In this document: in pieces, positions 16,047 through 25,417 of the stretch
Layout: each line of letters begins with the position of its first letter
Position numbering within the stretch: position 1 is the stretch's first letter
Source: Streptomyces roseoverticillatus
Lineage (GTDB): Bacteria; Actinomycetota; Actinomycetes; Streptomycetales; Streptomycetaceae
Assembly: GCF_000719265.1 (NCBI RefSeq)
Contig: NZ_JOFL01000030.1
Span: forward strand, 1 to 64,000
Direction: 5' to 3'
Length of the DNA stretch: 64,000 nt
Translations under genes and position numbers: made by a program
Notes under the pieces: model-generated
Told to the model about the DNA's origin: nothing
Database searches by the model: none
What the model saw: only the letters and a program-made list of their open reading frames with translations

Positions 16047-16778
16047 CTAGTCGGCGCACGGGGCGGAGCGTTCCGCAGCCGCCCCATGCGGTCGCGGACC
16101 GCGCACGGGGCCCTGCCGCACGGGGCGGCCGCCCCGTGCGCCGGGCACCCCCGCGGACGCCTCCACCGCGGCAGCCGTACGGGGCCCCACGCCCAGCGCC
16201 AGGGCGGCCCGCAAATCCTCCTCCGTGTCCACGTCCCGGCGCACGGAATCCACCCCGGCCAGCCCGATCTCGCGGGCTCCCGAACCACTGTGACGGGCGC
16301 GCGAATGTCCTTCGAACGCCGGCGCCAATTCCATTCCCGGCGCCGCCGCCAGCAGCGTCGTTCCGATTCCCGCCGCGTCCGCGAGAAATGCACGGGGGAA
16401 TTCCGTGGCCGAATCGAGCACACGGGCCAGTTCCGCCGGTCGCAGCGCGGGAAGGTCCGCGTTGAGCGTCGCCACCGCGGCGTCCGGCCGCCCGGTCCGG
16501 ACGCTCCGGGCGCCGTGCGCAAGGGCGCCGTTCAGGCCGCCGGGCCCCTCGGGTTCGGCCACGACGCGCGCCCCGAGAGCGGCCAGCTCGGCCCCCGCCA
16601 GCGGATCGCCCGTGACGACCACCACATCCCGTACCGCCGCACAGGCCAGTGCCGCGGCCACCGTGTCCACCGCGAACGCCAGCGCGAGGCCGGCCCGCGC
16701 CCCTTCCCCGGCCCCCCTGGCGAGACGGCTCTTGGCCAGGGCCAGCGGCTTCACCGGCACCACCAGCGTCCAGACCAC
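16047..16778 (-). CDS. cofC: 2-phospho-L-lactate (phosphoenolpyruvate) guanylyltransferase
   Basis: Nucleotidyltransferase for coenzyme F420 synthesis (CofC/FbiD): activates 2-phospholactate or PEP with GTP. The start motif WTLVVPVKPLALAKSRLA, the central VVVTGDP and PGGLNGALAHGA, then LNADLPAL and the DVDTEEDL-type C-terminal site are characteristic. The preferred start is GTG 16778 (VVWTLVVPVK), which has AGGGGGC about 6 bp upstream; an in-frame ATG at 16814 would add 12 residues. The last 25 residues are Gly/Arg/Pro-rich and lie in a GCACGGGGC-type repeat stretch, so the tail is probably lineage-specific. Confidence 0.9.
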   Translation of the reverse strand: MVWTLVVPVKPLALAKSRLARGAGEGARAGLALAFAVDTVAAALACAAVRDVVVVTGDPLAGAELAALGARVVAEPEGPGGLNGALAHGARSVRTGRPDAAVATLNADLPALRPAELARVLDSATEFPRAFLADAAGIGTTLLAAAPGMELAPAFEGHSRARHSGSGAREIGLAGVDSVRRDVDTEEDLRAALALGVGPRTAAAVEASAGVPGARGGRPVRQGPVRGPRPHGAAAERSAPCAD

Positions 16779-16939
16779 ATCCGCCCCCTCTCTTCGCAAC
16801 AGCCTCATTGTCACCCGCTGCCGCAGCCGCCCGCGGAGCGCGGGGTTACGGTGTTCTCGACAGACCGGGGACCTGGGGCGACACTTGTGCGGCCTCCGGG
16901 TTCAGCACAGAGTCCAGGTCCCAAGAGAAGGGTGTCCGA

Positions 16940-17689
16940 GTGTCCCGCCACAGAATCGGCTTCTGGTACCGCTTTACGGCGGTGTTGGCGAAACCGCCGC
17001 TCGTGGTTCTGTTCAAGCGGGACTGGCGAGGAATGGAGCACATTCCGGCGGACGGCGGTTTTATTACCGCCGTCAACCACAACTCGTATCTCGACCCGCT
17101 CTCCTACGCCCACTACCAGTACAACACCGGGCGCGTCCCGCGCTTCCTCGCCAAGGCCGCCCTGTTCAAGGGCAGCTTCGTCGGCGCCATCCTGCGCGGC
17201 ACGGGCCAGATCCCCGTCTACCGCGAGTCGGCCGACGCCGCAGCCGCCTTCAAGGCCGCCGTCGAGGCCATCAACAAGGGCGAGTGCGTGGCCTTCTACC
17301 CCGAGGGCACCCTCACCCGCGACCCCGACATGTGGCCCATGGAGGGCAAGACCGGCGCCGCCCGCGTCGCCCTGCTCACCCGCGCCCCGGTCATCCCCGT
17401 CGCCCAGTGGGGCGCCAACGAGGCCATGCCGCCGTACGCCAAGGAGAAGAAGCTCCAGCTCTTCCCCCGCAAGACCCTCAAGGTCATCGCCGGCCCGCCC
17501 GTGGACCTCTCCGCGTACTACGGCAAGGAGCCCACCGCGGACGTCCTGCGCGCCGCGACCGACGACATCATGACCGCCATCACCGCCCTCCTCGCCGAAC
17601 TGCGCGGCGAGCCGGCCCCCGCCGAGCCGTACAACCCCAAAAAGGCCCGCGCCGCGGCCCGCCGCAAGGCCCAGGAGGACGACAAGTGA
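16940..17689 (+). CDS. 1-acylglycerol-3-phosphate acyltransferase family protein
   Basis: 249-residue PlsC-type lysophospholipid acyltransferase. It has the HX4D catalytic motif NHNSYLD (about 49-55), a glycerophosphate-site segment near IPVYRES, and the EGT motif FYPEGTLTRD (about 118-127). An N-terminal hydrophobic stretch FTAVLAKPPLVVLF probably contacts the membrane. The lysine-rich C-terminus ends in KARAAARRKAQ. Start is GTG 16940 after GAAGGG. It overlaps gpsA by 4 bp (GTGA), fitting a phospholipid module in which GpsA makes glycerol-3-phosphate. Confidence 0.92.
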   Translation: MSRHRIGFWYRFTAVLAKPPLVVLFKRDWRGMEHIPADGGFITAVNHNSYLDPLSYAHYQYNTGRVPRFLAKAALFKGSFVGAILRGTGQIPVYRESADAAAAFKAAVEAINKGECVAFYPEGTLTRDPDMWPMEGKTGAARVALLTRAPVIPVAQWGANEAMPPYAKEKKLQLFPRKTLKVIAGPPVDLSAYYGKEPTADVLRAATDDIMTAITALLAELRGEPAPAEPYNPKKARAAARRKAQEDDK

Positions 17690-18687
17690 CGCGCTGCGCC
17701 GTCTACGGCACCGGTTCCTGGGGAACCGCCTTCGCCATGATCCTCGCGGACGCCGGCTGCGAGGTCACCATGTGGGGCCGGCGCGCCGCGGTCGTGGAGG
17801 CGATCAACACCACCCGCACCAACCCCGACTACCTCCCCGGCACCGAGCTCCCGCCCTCCGTACGGGCCACCACCGACCCCGCCGAGGCCGCACGGGGCGC
17901 CGCGTTCACCGTCCTCGCCGTCCCCTCCCAGACCCTGCGCGGCAACCTCACCGAGTGGGCGCCCCTGCTGCCCGCCGACACCGTCCTCGTCTCCCTCATG
18001 AAGGGCATCGAGCTCGGCACCGCCAAGCGCATGAGCGAGGTCGTCGAGGAGGTCGCCAAGGTCTCCGCGGACCAAGTGGCCGTCCTGACCGGCCCCAACC
18101 TCGCCAAGGAGATCGCCGCCCGGCAGCCCGCCGCCGCCGTCGTCGCCTGCCGCGACGAGTCCGTGGCCAAGCGGCTCCAGGCCGCCTGCCACACCGCCTA
18201 CTTCCGCCCGTACACCAACACCGACGTGGTCGGCTGCGAACTCGGCGGCGCCGTCAAGAACGTCATCGCCCTCGCCGTCGGCATCGCCGACGGCATGGGG
18301 CTCGGCGACAACGCCAAGGCCTCCCTCATCACCCGCGGCCTGGCCGAGACCACCCGCCTGGGCCTCGCCATGGGCGCCGACGCGCACACCTTCGCCGGCC
18401 TCGCTGGCATGGGGGACCTCGTGGCCACCTGCGCCTCGCCGCTCTCCCGCAACCGCACCTTCGGCGCGAGCCTCGGCCGCGGCATGACCCTCGCCGAGAC
18501 CGTCGCCGTCACCAAGCAGACCGCCGAGGGCGTCAAGTCCTGCGAGTCGGTGCTCGATCTGGCGCGCCGCCACGGCGTCGACATGCCGATCACGGAGACC
18601 GTCGTGGAGATCGTGCACGAGGGCAAGCCGCCGCTCGTCGCCCTCAAGGAGCTGATGTCGCGCAGCGCCAAGCCCGAGCGGCACTGA
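17686..18687 (+). CDS. gpsA: Glycerol-3-phosphate dehydrogenase (NAD(P)+)
   Basis: 333 residues, normal length. It reduces dihydroxyacetone phosphate to sn-glycerol-3-phosphate for phospholipid synthesis. The Rossmann motif is CAVYGTGSWGTAFA at the N-terminus, GPNLAKEIA and GGAVKNVIALAVGIADG form the catalytic Lys region, and SRNRTFG/KSCESVL lie in the C-terminal helical domain. The GTG start lies in the plsC stop (GTGA), with GGAGG at 17673-17677. ddlA follows after 34 bp. Confidence 0.97.
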   Translation: MTRCAVYGTGSWGTAFAMILADAGCEVTMWGRRAAVVEAINTTRTNPDYLPGTELPPSVRATTDPAEAARGAAFTVLAVPSQTLRGNLTEWAPLLPADTVLVSLMKGIELGTAKRMSEVVEEVAKVSADQVAVLTGPNLAKEIAARQPAAAVVACRDESVAKRLQAACHTAYFRPYTNTDVVGCELGGAVKNVIALAVGIADGMGLGDNAKASLITRGLAETTRLGLAMGADAHTFAGLAGMGDLVATCASPLSRNRTFGASLGRGMTLAETVAVTKQTAEGVKSCESVLDLARRHGVDMPITETVVEIVHEGKPPLVALKELMSRSAKPERH

Positions 18688-18721
18688 CGCGGCTCCCACC
18701 ACGAGGTACTCTCGTCGCGAT

Positions 18722-19870
18722 ATGAGCAGCGAGATCACCCCCCAGAGCCCTGGCCGGAAGCCGCGTGTGGCGGTCGTCTTCGGCGGCCGCAGTTCCGAGC
18801 ACGCCATTTCCGTGGTCACCGCCGGCGCCGTGCTGCGCGCCATCGACCGCACGAAGTACGACGTGCTGCCGATCGGCATCACCACCGACGGCCGTTGGGC
18901 GCTCACCGCGGACGACCCCGAGCGGATGGCCATCGCCGACCGCACGCTGCCGAGCGTCGAGCAGCTCGCGCAGTCGCCCGACGGCACCGTCGTCCTGCCG
19001 GTAGACCCCTCCGACCGCGAGGTCGTCTACACGGAGCCGGGCGCCGTGCCCAAGGCCCTGGGCGAGGTCGACGTGGTCTTCCCCGTGCTGCACGGCCCCT
19101 ACGGGGAGGACGGCACCCTCCAGGGCATGCTGGAGCTCTCCGGCATGCCCTACGTGGGCGCCGGTGTGCTCGCCTCGGCCGTCGGCCAGGACAAGGAGTA
19201 CATGAAGCGCGTCTTCATCTCCTTCGGCCTGCCCGTCGGCCCGTACGAGGTCATCCGCCCGCGAGAGTGGGACACAGATCCGGCGGCCGCCCGCAAGAAG
19301 ATCGCCGACTTCGCCGGCGAGCACGGCTGGCCCGTCTTCATCAAGCCCGCCCGCGCCGGCTCCTCCATGGGCATCACCAAGGTCGACGACGTCTCCGGCC
19401 TGGACGACGCCGTCGCCGAGGCCCGCCGCCACGACCCGAAGATCCTCGTCGAGTCGCTGCTGCGCGGCCGGGAGATCGAGTGCGGCGTCCTGGAGTTCGA
19501 GGACGGGCCGCGCGCCAGCGTCCCCGCCGAGATCCCCCCGGTCACCGCCCACGACTTCTACGACTTCGAGGCGAAGTACATCGACTCCGCCGCCGGCCTC
19601 GTCCCCGCGCCGCTGACGCCGGAGGAGACCGCACGGGTGCAGGAGCTCGCGATCCAGGCCTTCGACGCCGCCTCGTGCGAGGGCCTCGTGCGGGCCGACT
19701 TCTTCCTCACCGAGGACGGCGAGTTCGTCATCAACGAGATCAACACCCTGCCGGGCTTCACGCCCATCTCCATGTACCCGCGCATGTGGCAGGAGAGCGG
19801 CGTCGGCTACACCGAGCTGATCGACCGCCTCATCCAGGCGGCGCTGCGCCGGCCGACCGGCCTGCGCTAG
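18722..19870 (+). CDS. ddlA: D-alanine--D-alanine ligase
   Basis: 382-residue ATP-grasp enzyme making D-Ala-D-Ala for peptidoglycan. The N-terminal domain shows VVFGGRSSEHAISVVTAG; the ATP-grasp core includes VFIKPARAGSSMGITKV and INEINTLPGFTPISMYP with the metal-binding Glu and Asn. There is no good SD; GAGG lies 15 bp upstream. Orientation and spacing place it downstream of gpsA. Confidence 0.97.
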   Translation: MSSEITPQSPGRKPRVAVVFGGRSSEHAISVVTAGAVLRAIDRTKYDVLPIGITTDGRWALTADDPERMAIADRTLPSVEQLAQSPDGTVVLPVDPSDREVVYTEPGAVPKALGEVDVVFPVLHGPYGEDGTLQGMLELSGMPYVGAGVLASAVGQDKEYMKRVFISFGLPVGPYEVIRPREWDTDPAAARKKIADFAGEHGWPVFIKPARAGSSMGITKVDDVSGLDDAVAEARRHDPKILVESLLRGREIECGVLEFEDGPRASVPAEIPPVTAHDFYDFEAKYIDSAAGLVPAPLTPEETARVQELAIQAFDAASCEGLVRADFFLTEDGEFVINEINTLPGFTPISMYPRMWQESGVGYTELIDRLIQAALRRPTGLR

Positions 19871-19883
19871 CCCGCGGACCGCG

Positions 19884-20387
19884 CTAGACGACCCCCACCG
19901 GGATCGTCTTCGCGACGGCGCCGGCGAGATCGGTGAGCGCACTGAGATCGCCGGCCCCGCCGACGACCTGCCTCGGCAGCGTCACCTCCACGAACGCCTC
20001 CCGCAGGGTGGTCGTGCAGCGGACGCTGCCGTCCGGCTGCCGCTCCGGCAGCCAGTCCACACCGTCGATCTCCACCGAGTCCGCGGCGGGGTTGTAGTGT
20101 TCGGAACCGGGCTTGATGATCTCGGGACGCTCCACCCCGCAGCGCAGGGCGATCGCGGGATCACCCCACACTGCGGTGAAGTCCGAGACGGGATCGGCGG
20201 TGCGCCGCTTCTTCCCGTCCACGGACTTCGGCAGCTCCTTGTGCAGCGCCCGGCAGAGCCCGGCGGCCCGCGCCGGCGGCGTGGGCACGGCGGGACCCTC
20301 CGTGCCTCCCGCCGGCGAGCAGCCGGCGGCCGCGCACAGCACGACGACAGCGGGCAGGCCGAAGGGCCGGCGGAGGAAAGACTTCAC
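19884..20387 (-). CDS. DUF3515 family lipoprotein
   Basis: 167 residues with a lipoprotein signal: MKSFLRR, hydrophobic LPAVVVLCAAAG, then Cys23 in AAGC, followed by a Gly/Pro-rich linker. The mature part has two further Cys (LRCGVE and SVRCTTTLRE) that could form a disulfide and the DUF3515 pattern with VDWLPERQPDGSVRC. Function unknown; probably attached to the outer face of the membrane. It converges on ddlA with a 13-bp gap. Confidence 0.85.
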   Translation of the reverse strand: MKSFLRRPFGLPAVVVLCAAAGCSPAGGTEGPAVPTPPARAAGLCRALHKELPKSVDGKKRRTADPVSDFTAVWGDPAIALRCGVERPEIIKPGSEHYNPAADSVEIDGVDWLPERQPDGSVRCTTTLREAFVEVTLPRQVVGGAGDLSALTDLAGAVAKTIPVGVV

Positions 20388-20407
20388 CGGCCGAGCATAC
20401 GGGGGAC

Positions 20408-20641
20408 CTAGAGATGGACGACCGGGCAGGTCAGTGTGCGGGTGATGCCCTCCACGGCCTGGATCCTGGCCACCACCATGCGGCCGAGCTCGTCCACGGT
20501 CTCGGCCTGGGCGCGCACGATCACGTCGTACGGACCGGTCACGTCCTCGGCCTGGATCACCCCCGAGATCTTCGAGATGACTTCGGCCACGGTCGACGCC
20601 TTGCCGACCTCGGTCTGGATCAGGATGTACGCCTGTACCAC
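20408..20641 (-). CDS. Stand-alone Lrp/AsnC ligand-binding domain (RAM) protein
   Basis: 77 residues: MVQAYILIQTEVGKASTVAEVI, then ISGVIQAEDVTGPYDVIVRAQ, and ITRTLTCPVVHL. This is the alpha/beta ligand-binding half of Lrp/AsnC regulators without the DNA-binding domain. Such single-domain proteins form octamers and bind amino acids; the partner here is unknown. GTG start at 20641 with GGAGG upstream; divergent from thiL. Confidence 0.9.
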   Translation of the reverse strand: MVQAYILIQTEVGKASTVAEVISKISGVIQAEDVTGPYDVIVRAQAETVDELGRMVVARIQAVEGITRTLTCPVVHL

Positions 20642-20778
20642 GGAACCTCCAGGGCGGCTACGAGGATCATGTGGGGAGAAGAGACGCCACGGTACCGCGT
20701 CGCCGCACGGCGCGGGGAGACCCGCGCTGCCTGCGCGGCGCGGCGTATGTCACAACCGATACTCCTAGGAGGAGCTCA

Positions 20779-21750
20779 GTGAAAGGCACCGTGGGCGAGT
20801 TGGGGGAGTTCGGGCTCATCAGAGAGCTTACTTCCCGGCTCACCACCACCCCTGCGGTCCGGCTCGGGCCGGGTGACGACGCCGCGGTGGTGGCTGCGCC
20901 CGACCGCAGGGTCGTGGCCAGTACGGATGTGCTTCTGGAAGGGCGGCACTTCCGCCGCGACTGGTCGACCGCCTACGACGTCGGGCGCAAGGCCGCCGCG
21001 CAGAACCTCGCCGACATCGCGGCCATGGGCGCCGTGCCCACCGCGATCCTGCTCGGCCTGGTCGTCCCCGCCGAACTCCCCGCCACCTGGCCGACCGAGC
21101 TCATGGACGGCATCCGCGACGAGTGCCAGGTCGCGGGCGCGGCCGTCGTCGGCGGCGACGTGGTACGCGGCGACACCATCACCGTCGCCATCACCGCCCT
21201 CGGCGACCTGCGCAACCACGAGCCGGTCACCCGCTCCGGCGCCCAGCCCGGCGACGTCGTCGCTGTCACCGGATGGCTCGGCTGGTCCGCCGCCGGCCTC
21301 GCGGTGCTCGCCCGCGGCTTCCGCTCGCCCCGCGCCTTCGTGGAGGCACACCGGCGTCCCGAGCCCCCGTACCACGCGGGCCCGGCCGCGGCGAGCCTCG
21401 GTGCCACCGCGATGACGGACGTCAGCGACGGCCTCGTCGCCGACCTCGGGCACATCGCCGAGGCCAGCAAGGTCCGGATCGACCTGCGCACGGCGGCCAT
21501 CGACGTGCCCACGCAGATGTCGGACATCGGGCAGGCCGTCGGCGTCGACCCGCTGCAGTGGGTGCTGACCGGGGGAGAGGACCACGCGATCGTGGCGACC
21601 TTCCCGCCGGACGTGAAGCTGCCCGCCCGCTGGAAGGTCATCGGCGAGGTCGTCAGCCCCTCGGCCCTGCCCCAGGTGACGGTGGACGGCGCCCCGTGGG
21701 ACAAGACCAGCGGCTGGGACCACTTCGGGGACCTGGAGCCGGGGGAGTAG
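20779..21750 (+). CDS. thiL: Thiamine-monophosphate kinase
   Basis: 323 residues. PurM-like kinase converting thiamine phosphate to thiamine diphosphate. Visible signatures are GPGDDAAVV near residue 28, [30 protein letters not shown], and ALTALGD-type and [14 protein letters not shown] segments with [16 protein letters not shown]. Start is GTG 20779 with an ideal AGGAGGAG at 20767-20774; the frame is open upstream but looks non-coding. GATACT about 20 bp upstream is a possible -10. A 14-bp tandem repeat array separates it from thiD. Confidence 0.96.
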   Translation: MKGTVGELGEFGLIRELTSRLTTTPAVRLGPGDDAAVVAAPDRRVVASTDVLLEGRHFRRDWSTAYDVGRKAAAQNLADIAAMGAVPTAILLGLVVPAELPATWPTELMDGIRDECQVAGAAVVGGDVVRGDTITVAITALGDLRNHEPVTRSGAQPGDVVAVTGWLGWSAAGLAVLARGFRSPRAFVEAHRRPEPPYHAGPAAASLGATAMTDVSDGLVADLGHIAEASKVRIDLRTAAIDVPTQMSDIGQAVGVDPLQWVLTGGEDHAIVATFPPDVKLPARWKVIGEVVSPSALPQVTVDGAPWDKTSGWDHFGDLEPGE

Positions 21751-21781
21751 CGCGGAAGAGGGGGCGGCGCCCGGGGGAGCG

Positions 21782-21879
21782 CCTCATGCGACCTGCCTCA
21801 TGCGGCCTGCCTGAGACGGCCTGTCTGAGACGGCCCGCCTCATGCGGCCCGCCTCGTGCGGCCCGTCCCGTGCCTCAGG
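21782..21879. repeat. 14-bp tandem repeat array between thiL and thiD
   Basis: Six contiguous 14-bp units: 21782 CCTCATGCGACCTG, 21796 CCTCATGCGGCCTG, 21810 CCTGAGACGGCCTG, 21824 TCTGAGACGGCCCG, 21838 CCTCATGCGGCCCG and 21852 CCTCGTGCGGCCCG, with a weak seventh to 21879. A single GCATGAGG in the other orientation follows at 21889-21896. Confidence 0.9.
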
Positions 21880-21923
21880 CGGGCTGCCGCATGAGGCGGG
21901 GACGGCGCTGTAGATTCGGCCCC

Positions 21924-22715
21924 ATGCCGATACCCCCACGCGTGTTGACCGTCGCCGGATCCGACTCCGGCGGCGGCGCGGGCATCCAGGCCGACCTCAA
22001 GACCATGCTCGCCCTCGGCGTGCACGGCATGAGCGTGCTCACCGCCGTGACCGCGCAGAACTCCCACGGCGTGCAAGGGGCCTGGGAGCTGCCCGCAGAG
22101 GCCGTGCGGGCCCAGTACCGCAGCGTCGTCGACGACATCGGCGTCCAGGCCGTCAAGACCGGCATGCTCGCCTCGGCCGGACTCGTGCGGACCGTCGCCG
22201 AACTCCTCGCCGGCACCGCCGCCCCCGTCGTCGTCGACCCGGTGGGCATCTCCAAGCACGGCGACGCGCTCCTCGCCGACTCCGCCCTGGACGCGGTCCG
22301 CACGAAGCTGCTGCCGGCCGCCACCGTCGCCACCCCCAACCTCGACGAGGTCGCCTGGCTTACGGGGCTGCGGGTCACCTCGGAGGACGGCATGAGGCGC
22401 GCGGCGGACGCGGTGCTCTCCTACGGGCCCCGGTGGGCACTGATCAAGGGTGGCCACCTGGAAGGCGACGCAGTCGATCTGCTCACCGACGGCACGGAGG
22501 AGCACTGGCTGCGGGCCCCGCGCCACGACAACCGGCACACGCACGGGACGGGCTGCACGCTGGCGAGCGCGATCGCCAGTGGCCTCGCCAAGGGGCACAC
22601 GGTGCCGGAGGCGGTGACGGCGGCCAAGGACTACGTGACGGGCGCCATCGCGGCCGGCTTCCCACTGGGGGGCGGCATCGGGCCCGTCGACCACGGGTGG
22701 CGCTGGCGCCCGTAG
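21924..22715 (+). CDS. thiD: Hydroxymethylpyrimidine kinase / phosphomethylpyrimidine kinase
   Basis: 263-residue ribokinase-fold enzyme that phosphorylates HMP and HMP-P in thiamine synthesis. It begins [22 protein letters not shown] and has the family sequence [29 protein letters not shown], and the anion-hole motif [22 protein letters not shown] lies 7 bp before ATG 21924 with no SD, suggesting a leaderless transcript. It works in the same pathway as the neighbouring thiL. Confidence 0.96.
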   Translation: MPIPPRVLTVAGSDSGGGAGIQADLKTMLALGVHGMSVLTAVTAQNSHGVQGAWELPAEAVRAQYRSVVDDIGVQAVKTGMLASAGLVRTVAELLAGTAAPVVVDPVGISKHGDALLADSALDAVRTKLLPAATVATPNLDEVAWLTGLRVTSEDGMRRAADAVLSYGPRWALIKGGHLEGDAVDLLTDGTEEHWLRAPRHDNRHTHGTGCTLASAIASGLAKGHTVPEAVTAAKDYVTGAIAAGFPLGGGIGPVDHGWRWRP

Positions 22716-22800
22716 GGCACGCCGCGCGGGAGGGCATGAAGCGCCGTGCCGGGGGACGCGGCGCCGCATGAGGCGCGATCCGGATCCGGGTACGGCAAAA

Positions 22801-22828
22801 AGCCGGCCCACCGTAAGGTGGACCGGCT
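22801..22828 (-). terminator. Rho-independent terminator for rpmB
   Basis: AGCCGG and CCACC pair with GGTGG and CCGGCT around the loop GTAA, with one mismatch. On the minus strand the hairpin is followed by TTTTTGCC, so it ends the rpmB transcript; it may also stop read-through from thiD. Confidence 0.88.
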
Positions 22829-22911
22829 CTCAAGGCAACCGGATGGGCTGCGCCACGACATAACGTCACAGCGAGACCGGCTTCCCCCGCTTGCGCGGGG
22901 ACAGCACTCGC

Positions 22912-23097
22912 TTAGCGCGAGACCTTGTCGGCCTTGATGCACGAGGTGCAGACGTTGAGCCGCTTCGGCGTCCCACCGACCACAGCACGCACCCGCTGGA
23001 TGTTGGGGTTCCAACGACGGGGGGTACGGCGGTGCGAGTGCGAAATAGCGTTGCCGAAGCCCGGCCCCTTGCCGCAGACGTCGCAGTTGGCAGCCAC
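22912..23097 (-). CDS. rpmB: 50S ribosomal protein L28
   Basis: 61 residues starting MAANCDVCGKGPGFGNAISHSHRR. It has two Cys pairs, CDVC and CTSC, so it is the zinc-binding (C+) form; many actinomycetes also carry a zinc-free, Zur-controlled copy elsewhere. GTG start at 23097 after GGAG. It is transcribed alone, opposite to the DAK2 gene. Confidence 0.97.
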   Translation of the reverse strand: MAANCDVCGKGPGFGNAISHSHRRTPRRWNPNIQRVRAVVGGTPKRLNVCTSCIKADKVSR

Positions 23098-23390
23098 GGG
23101 TTACTCCAAAGACGGGTCACCCCCGCTCACGCGGAGACGACAGGCACGTACGGAAAATCCCTGCGTGCCGAAATCTGTAGTGACCGGCATTACCAGGGGG
23201 GATGGCCTGATTTTCATCAGGCAACCGGAGCAGCATACAACGACTGCTCCCGTTCAACGAAACTACCATGGCTGCCCGGGCTGTGACCTGTCGTCCCGCC
23301 CCCCGGCCGCCCGCCTTCCCGCCGGGACCCGCCCCGGGGCTAGTCTGCGATCACCGTTCCACAGCCCCAGGGAGTCCGAGGAGGACACAC

Positions 23391-25337
23391 GTGCCGCACA
23401 CGCTCGACGCCGCTGCGGTACGCACCTGGTGCGCGCTGGCCCTCGACGCACTGGGGCGGGCCCGCGAGGAGATCGACGCCATCAACGTCTATCCCGTCCC
23501 GGACGGCGACACGGGCACGAACCTGTACCTGACCGTCGAATCCGCCGCCCGGGCCGTCGACGCGGTCTTCGACGGCCACGCCACCACGGGCCCCGCCTCC
23601 CGCCCCACGCTCCCCGACGCCGTCCGCGCCATGGCGCACGGCGCCCTCATAGGCGCGCGCGGAAACTCCGGCACGATCCTGGCCCAGCTGCTGCGCGGCA
23701 TGGCCGAGGTCCTGGCGGTAGAGGCGAGGGACGCGGATAGCGCGGAGGCCGGGGGCGGGCCTCATGCCGGCGGGCCCCCCGCGGGCCGTCCCCATGAAGG
23801 GGGGAGCCGTCCCCATGAGGCGGGGAGCGGCGCCGTAACCGCAGAGGGCTCCGCCGCCGGGCACGGAGCCGGCCCGCACGAGGCCCGCCCCATGCCCCCC
23901 GCCGACACCTGCACGGGGCACCCCGCCACCCCCGACGCCGAACGACTGCGCCGCGCTCTGCGGCGAGCCGTGGAGTCCGCCTACGAAGGCGTCGCCCGCC
24001 CCGTCGAAGGCACCATCCTCACCGTCGCCGCAGCAGCGGCGGACGCCGCCGCCGGCGCGCAGGGCGACAGCGCCGCCGTGGCCCGCGCCGCGGACGAGGC
24101 CGCCCGTTCCGCCCTCGCGATGACCCCCGGTCAGCTCGACGTCCTCGGCCGGGCCGGAGTTGTTGATTCCGGCGGCCTGGGCCTCGTCGAGGTGATCGGT
24201 GCTCTCGCCCGAACCCTGTCGGGAGAAGCGGCCCCGTGGGGCCCGCGCGGCACGCGCGCGTGGACGCGCCCCGCCGCCCCGTACCGGCAGCCCGCCGAGC
24301 ACACCCGGCCTCATGCCGAGGTCCCGCATGAGGCCCGGCACGAGGCCCCGGCCCACGGCCCCGTGCCCTGCCCCACCACCGCCCCGGGCAGCACCGCCCC
24401 CGCCTTCGAGGTCATCTACCTCCTCGACGCCGACGACGCCGCCATCCCCCGCCTCCGCACCCGGCTCGACGCCATGGGCGACTCCCTCGTCGTCGTCGGC
24501 GGCGACGGCCTGTGGAACGTCCACGTCCACGTGGACGACGCCGGAGCCGCCGTCGAGGCGGGCATCGACGCGGGCCGCCCCCACCGCATCCGCATCACGC
24601 ACTTCGCCGGCTCCGGCTCCGGCGACACCGCAGCAGCCACCGGAGCACCGGCCGCGGCCCGTACCCGCGAACCCGCCCAGCGCGCCGTCGTGGCGGTCGT
24701 CCCCGGCGAAGGCCTCGCCATGCTGTGCACCGACGCCGGCGCCACCGTCGTCGCCGCCCGCCCCGGGGAGCCCCCCGCCAGCGGCGAGCTCGTCGACGCC
24801 ATCCGGCGCGCCAACGCGCGCGAAGTCGTCCTGCTGCCCAACGACCCCGAACTCCAGCACGCCGCGGCCGCAGCCGCCGAGCAGGCCCGGGCCGCGGGCA
24901 TTCGCGTCGCCCTCATCCCCACCCGCGCCGCCGTCCAGGGCATCGCGGCGCTCGCCGTCCACGAGCCCGCACGCCGCTTCGACGAGGACGTCGTCGCGAT
25001 GACCTCCGCCGCGGGCGCCACCCGCTACGCCGAGCTCGCCGTCGCCGAACGACAGGCCTGGACCATGGCCGGCGTCTGCCAGGCCGGAGACGTGCTCGGC
25101 CTCATCGACGGCGACGTGGCCGTCATCGGCTCCGACCTCGCCGTCACCGCCGCCACGGTCCTCGACCGCATGCTCGCCGCGGGCGGCGAGATGGTCACCC
25201 TTGTCCTCGGCGCGGACGTCCCCAACGCCGTCGCCGACCGCCTGGAGCGGCACGTACGGGGCGTGCACCTCGCAGTCGACACGGTCGTCTACCGGGGCGG
25301 GCAGCAGGCGCCCCCGCTGCTCATCGGCATCGAATGA
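23391..25337 (+). CDS. DAK2 domain (FakA-like kinase) protein with repeat-derived linkers
   Basis: 648 residues. The N-terminal DhaL domain carries the nucleotide/metal motif VYPVPDGDTGTNLYLT (about 27-42) and ALIGARGNSGTILAQLLRG; its second half (MTPGQLDVLGRAGVVDSGGLGL) resumes after a long insert. A middle DegV-like region (FEVIYLLDADD, VGGDGLWNVHVHVDD) and a C-terminal DAK1-like region (VVAVVPGEGLAMLCTDAG) match fatty-acid kinase FakA architecture. Two low-complexity segments, near residues 118-182 and 282-335, are His/Pro/Gly/Glu-rich and contain CATGAGG-type repeats in the DNA. Start is GTG 23391 with GAGGAGG. It lies next to recG, as I recall in many Gram-positives. Confidence 0.85.
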   Translation: MPHTLDAAAVRTWCALALDALGRAREEIDAINVYPVPDGDTGTNLYLTVESAARAVDAVFDGHATTGPASRPTLPDAVRAMAHGALIGARGNSGTILAQLLRGMAEVLAVEARDADSAEAGGGPHAGGPPAGRPHEGGSRPHEAGSGAVTAEGSAAGHGAGPHEARPMPPADTCTGHPATPDAERLRRALRRAVESAYEGVARPVEGTILTVAAAAADAAAGAQGDSAAVARAADEAARSALAMTPGQLDVLGRAGVVDSGGLGLVEVIGALARTLSGEAAPWGPRGTRAWTRPAAPYRQPAEHTRPHAEVPHEARHEAPAHGPVPCPTTAPGSTAPAFEVIYLLDADDAAIPRLRTRLDAMGDSLVVVGGDGLWNVHVHVDDAGAAVEAGIDAGRPHRIRITHFAGSGSGDTAAATGAPAAARTREPAQRAVVAVVPGEGLAMLCTDAGATVVAARPGEPPASGELVDAIRRANAREVVLLPNDPELQHAAAAAAEQARAAGIRVALIPTRAAVQGIAALAVHEPARRFDEDVVAMTSAAGATRYAELAVAERQAWTMAGVCQAGDVLGLIDGDVAVIGSDLAVTAATVLDRMLAAGGEMVTLVLGADVPNAVADRLERHVRGVHLAVDTVVYRGGQQAPPLLIGIE

Positions 25338-25417
25338 CCCCGCCGGCACCGGCCCGGACGGCGGCGGACGGCGCCGCGTGACGCGGCCTGTCAGTGCCGT
25401 GGTGTGCAATGGGACCC

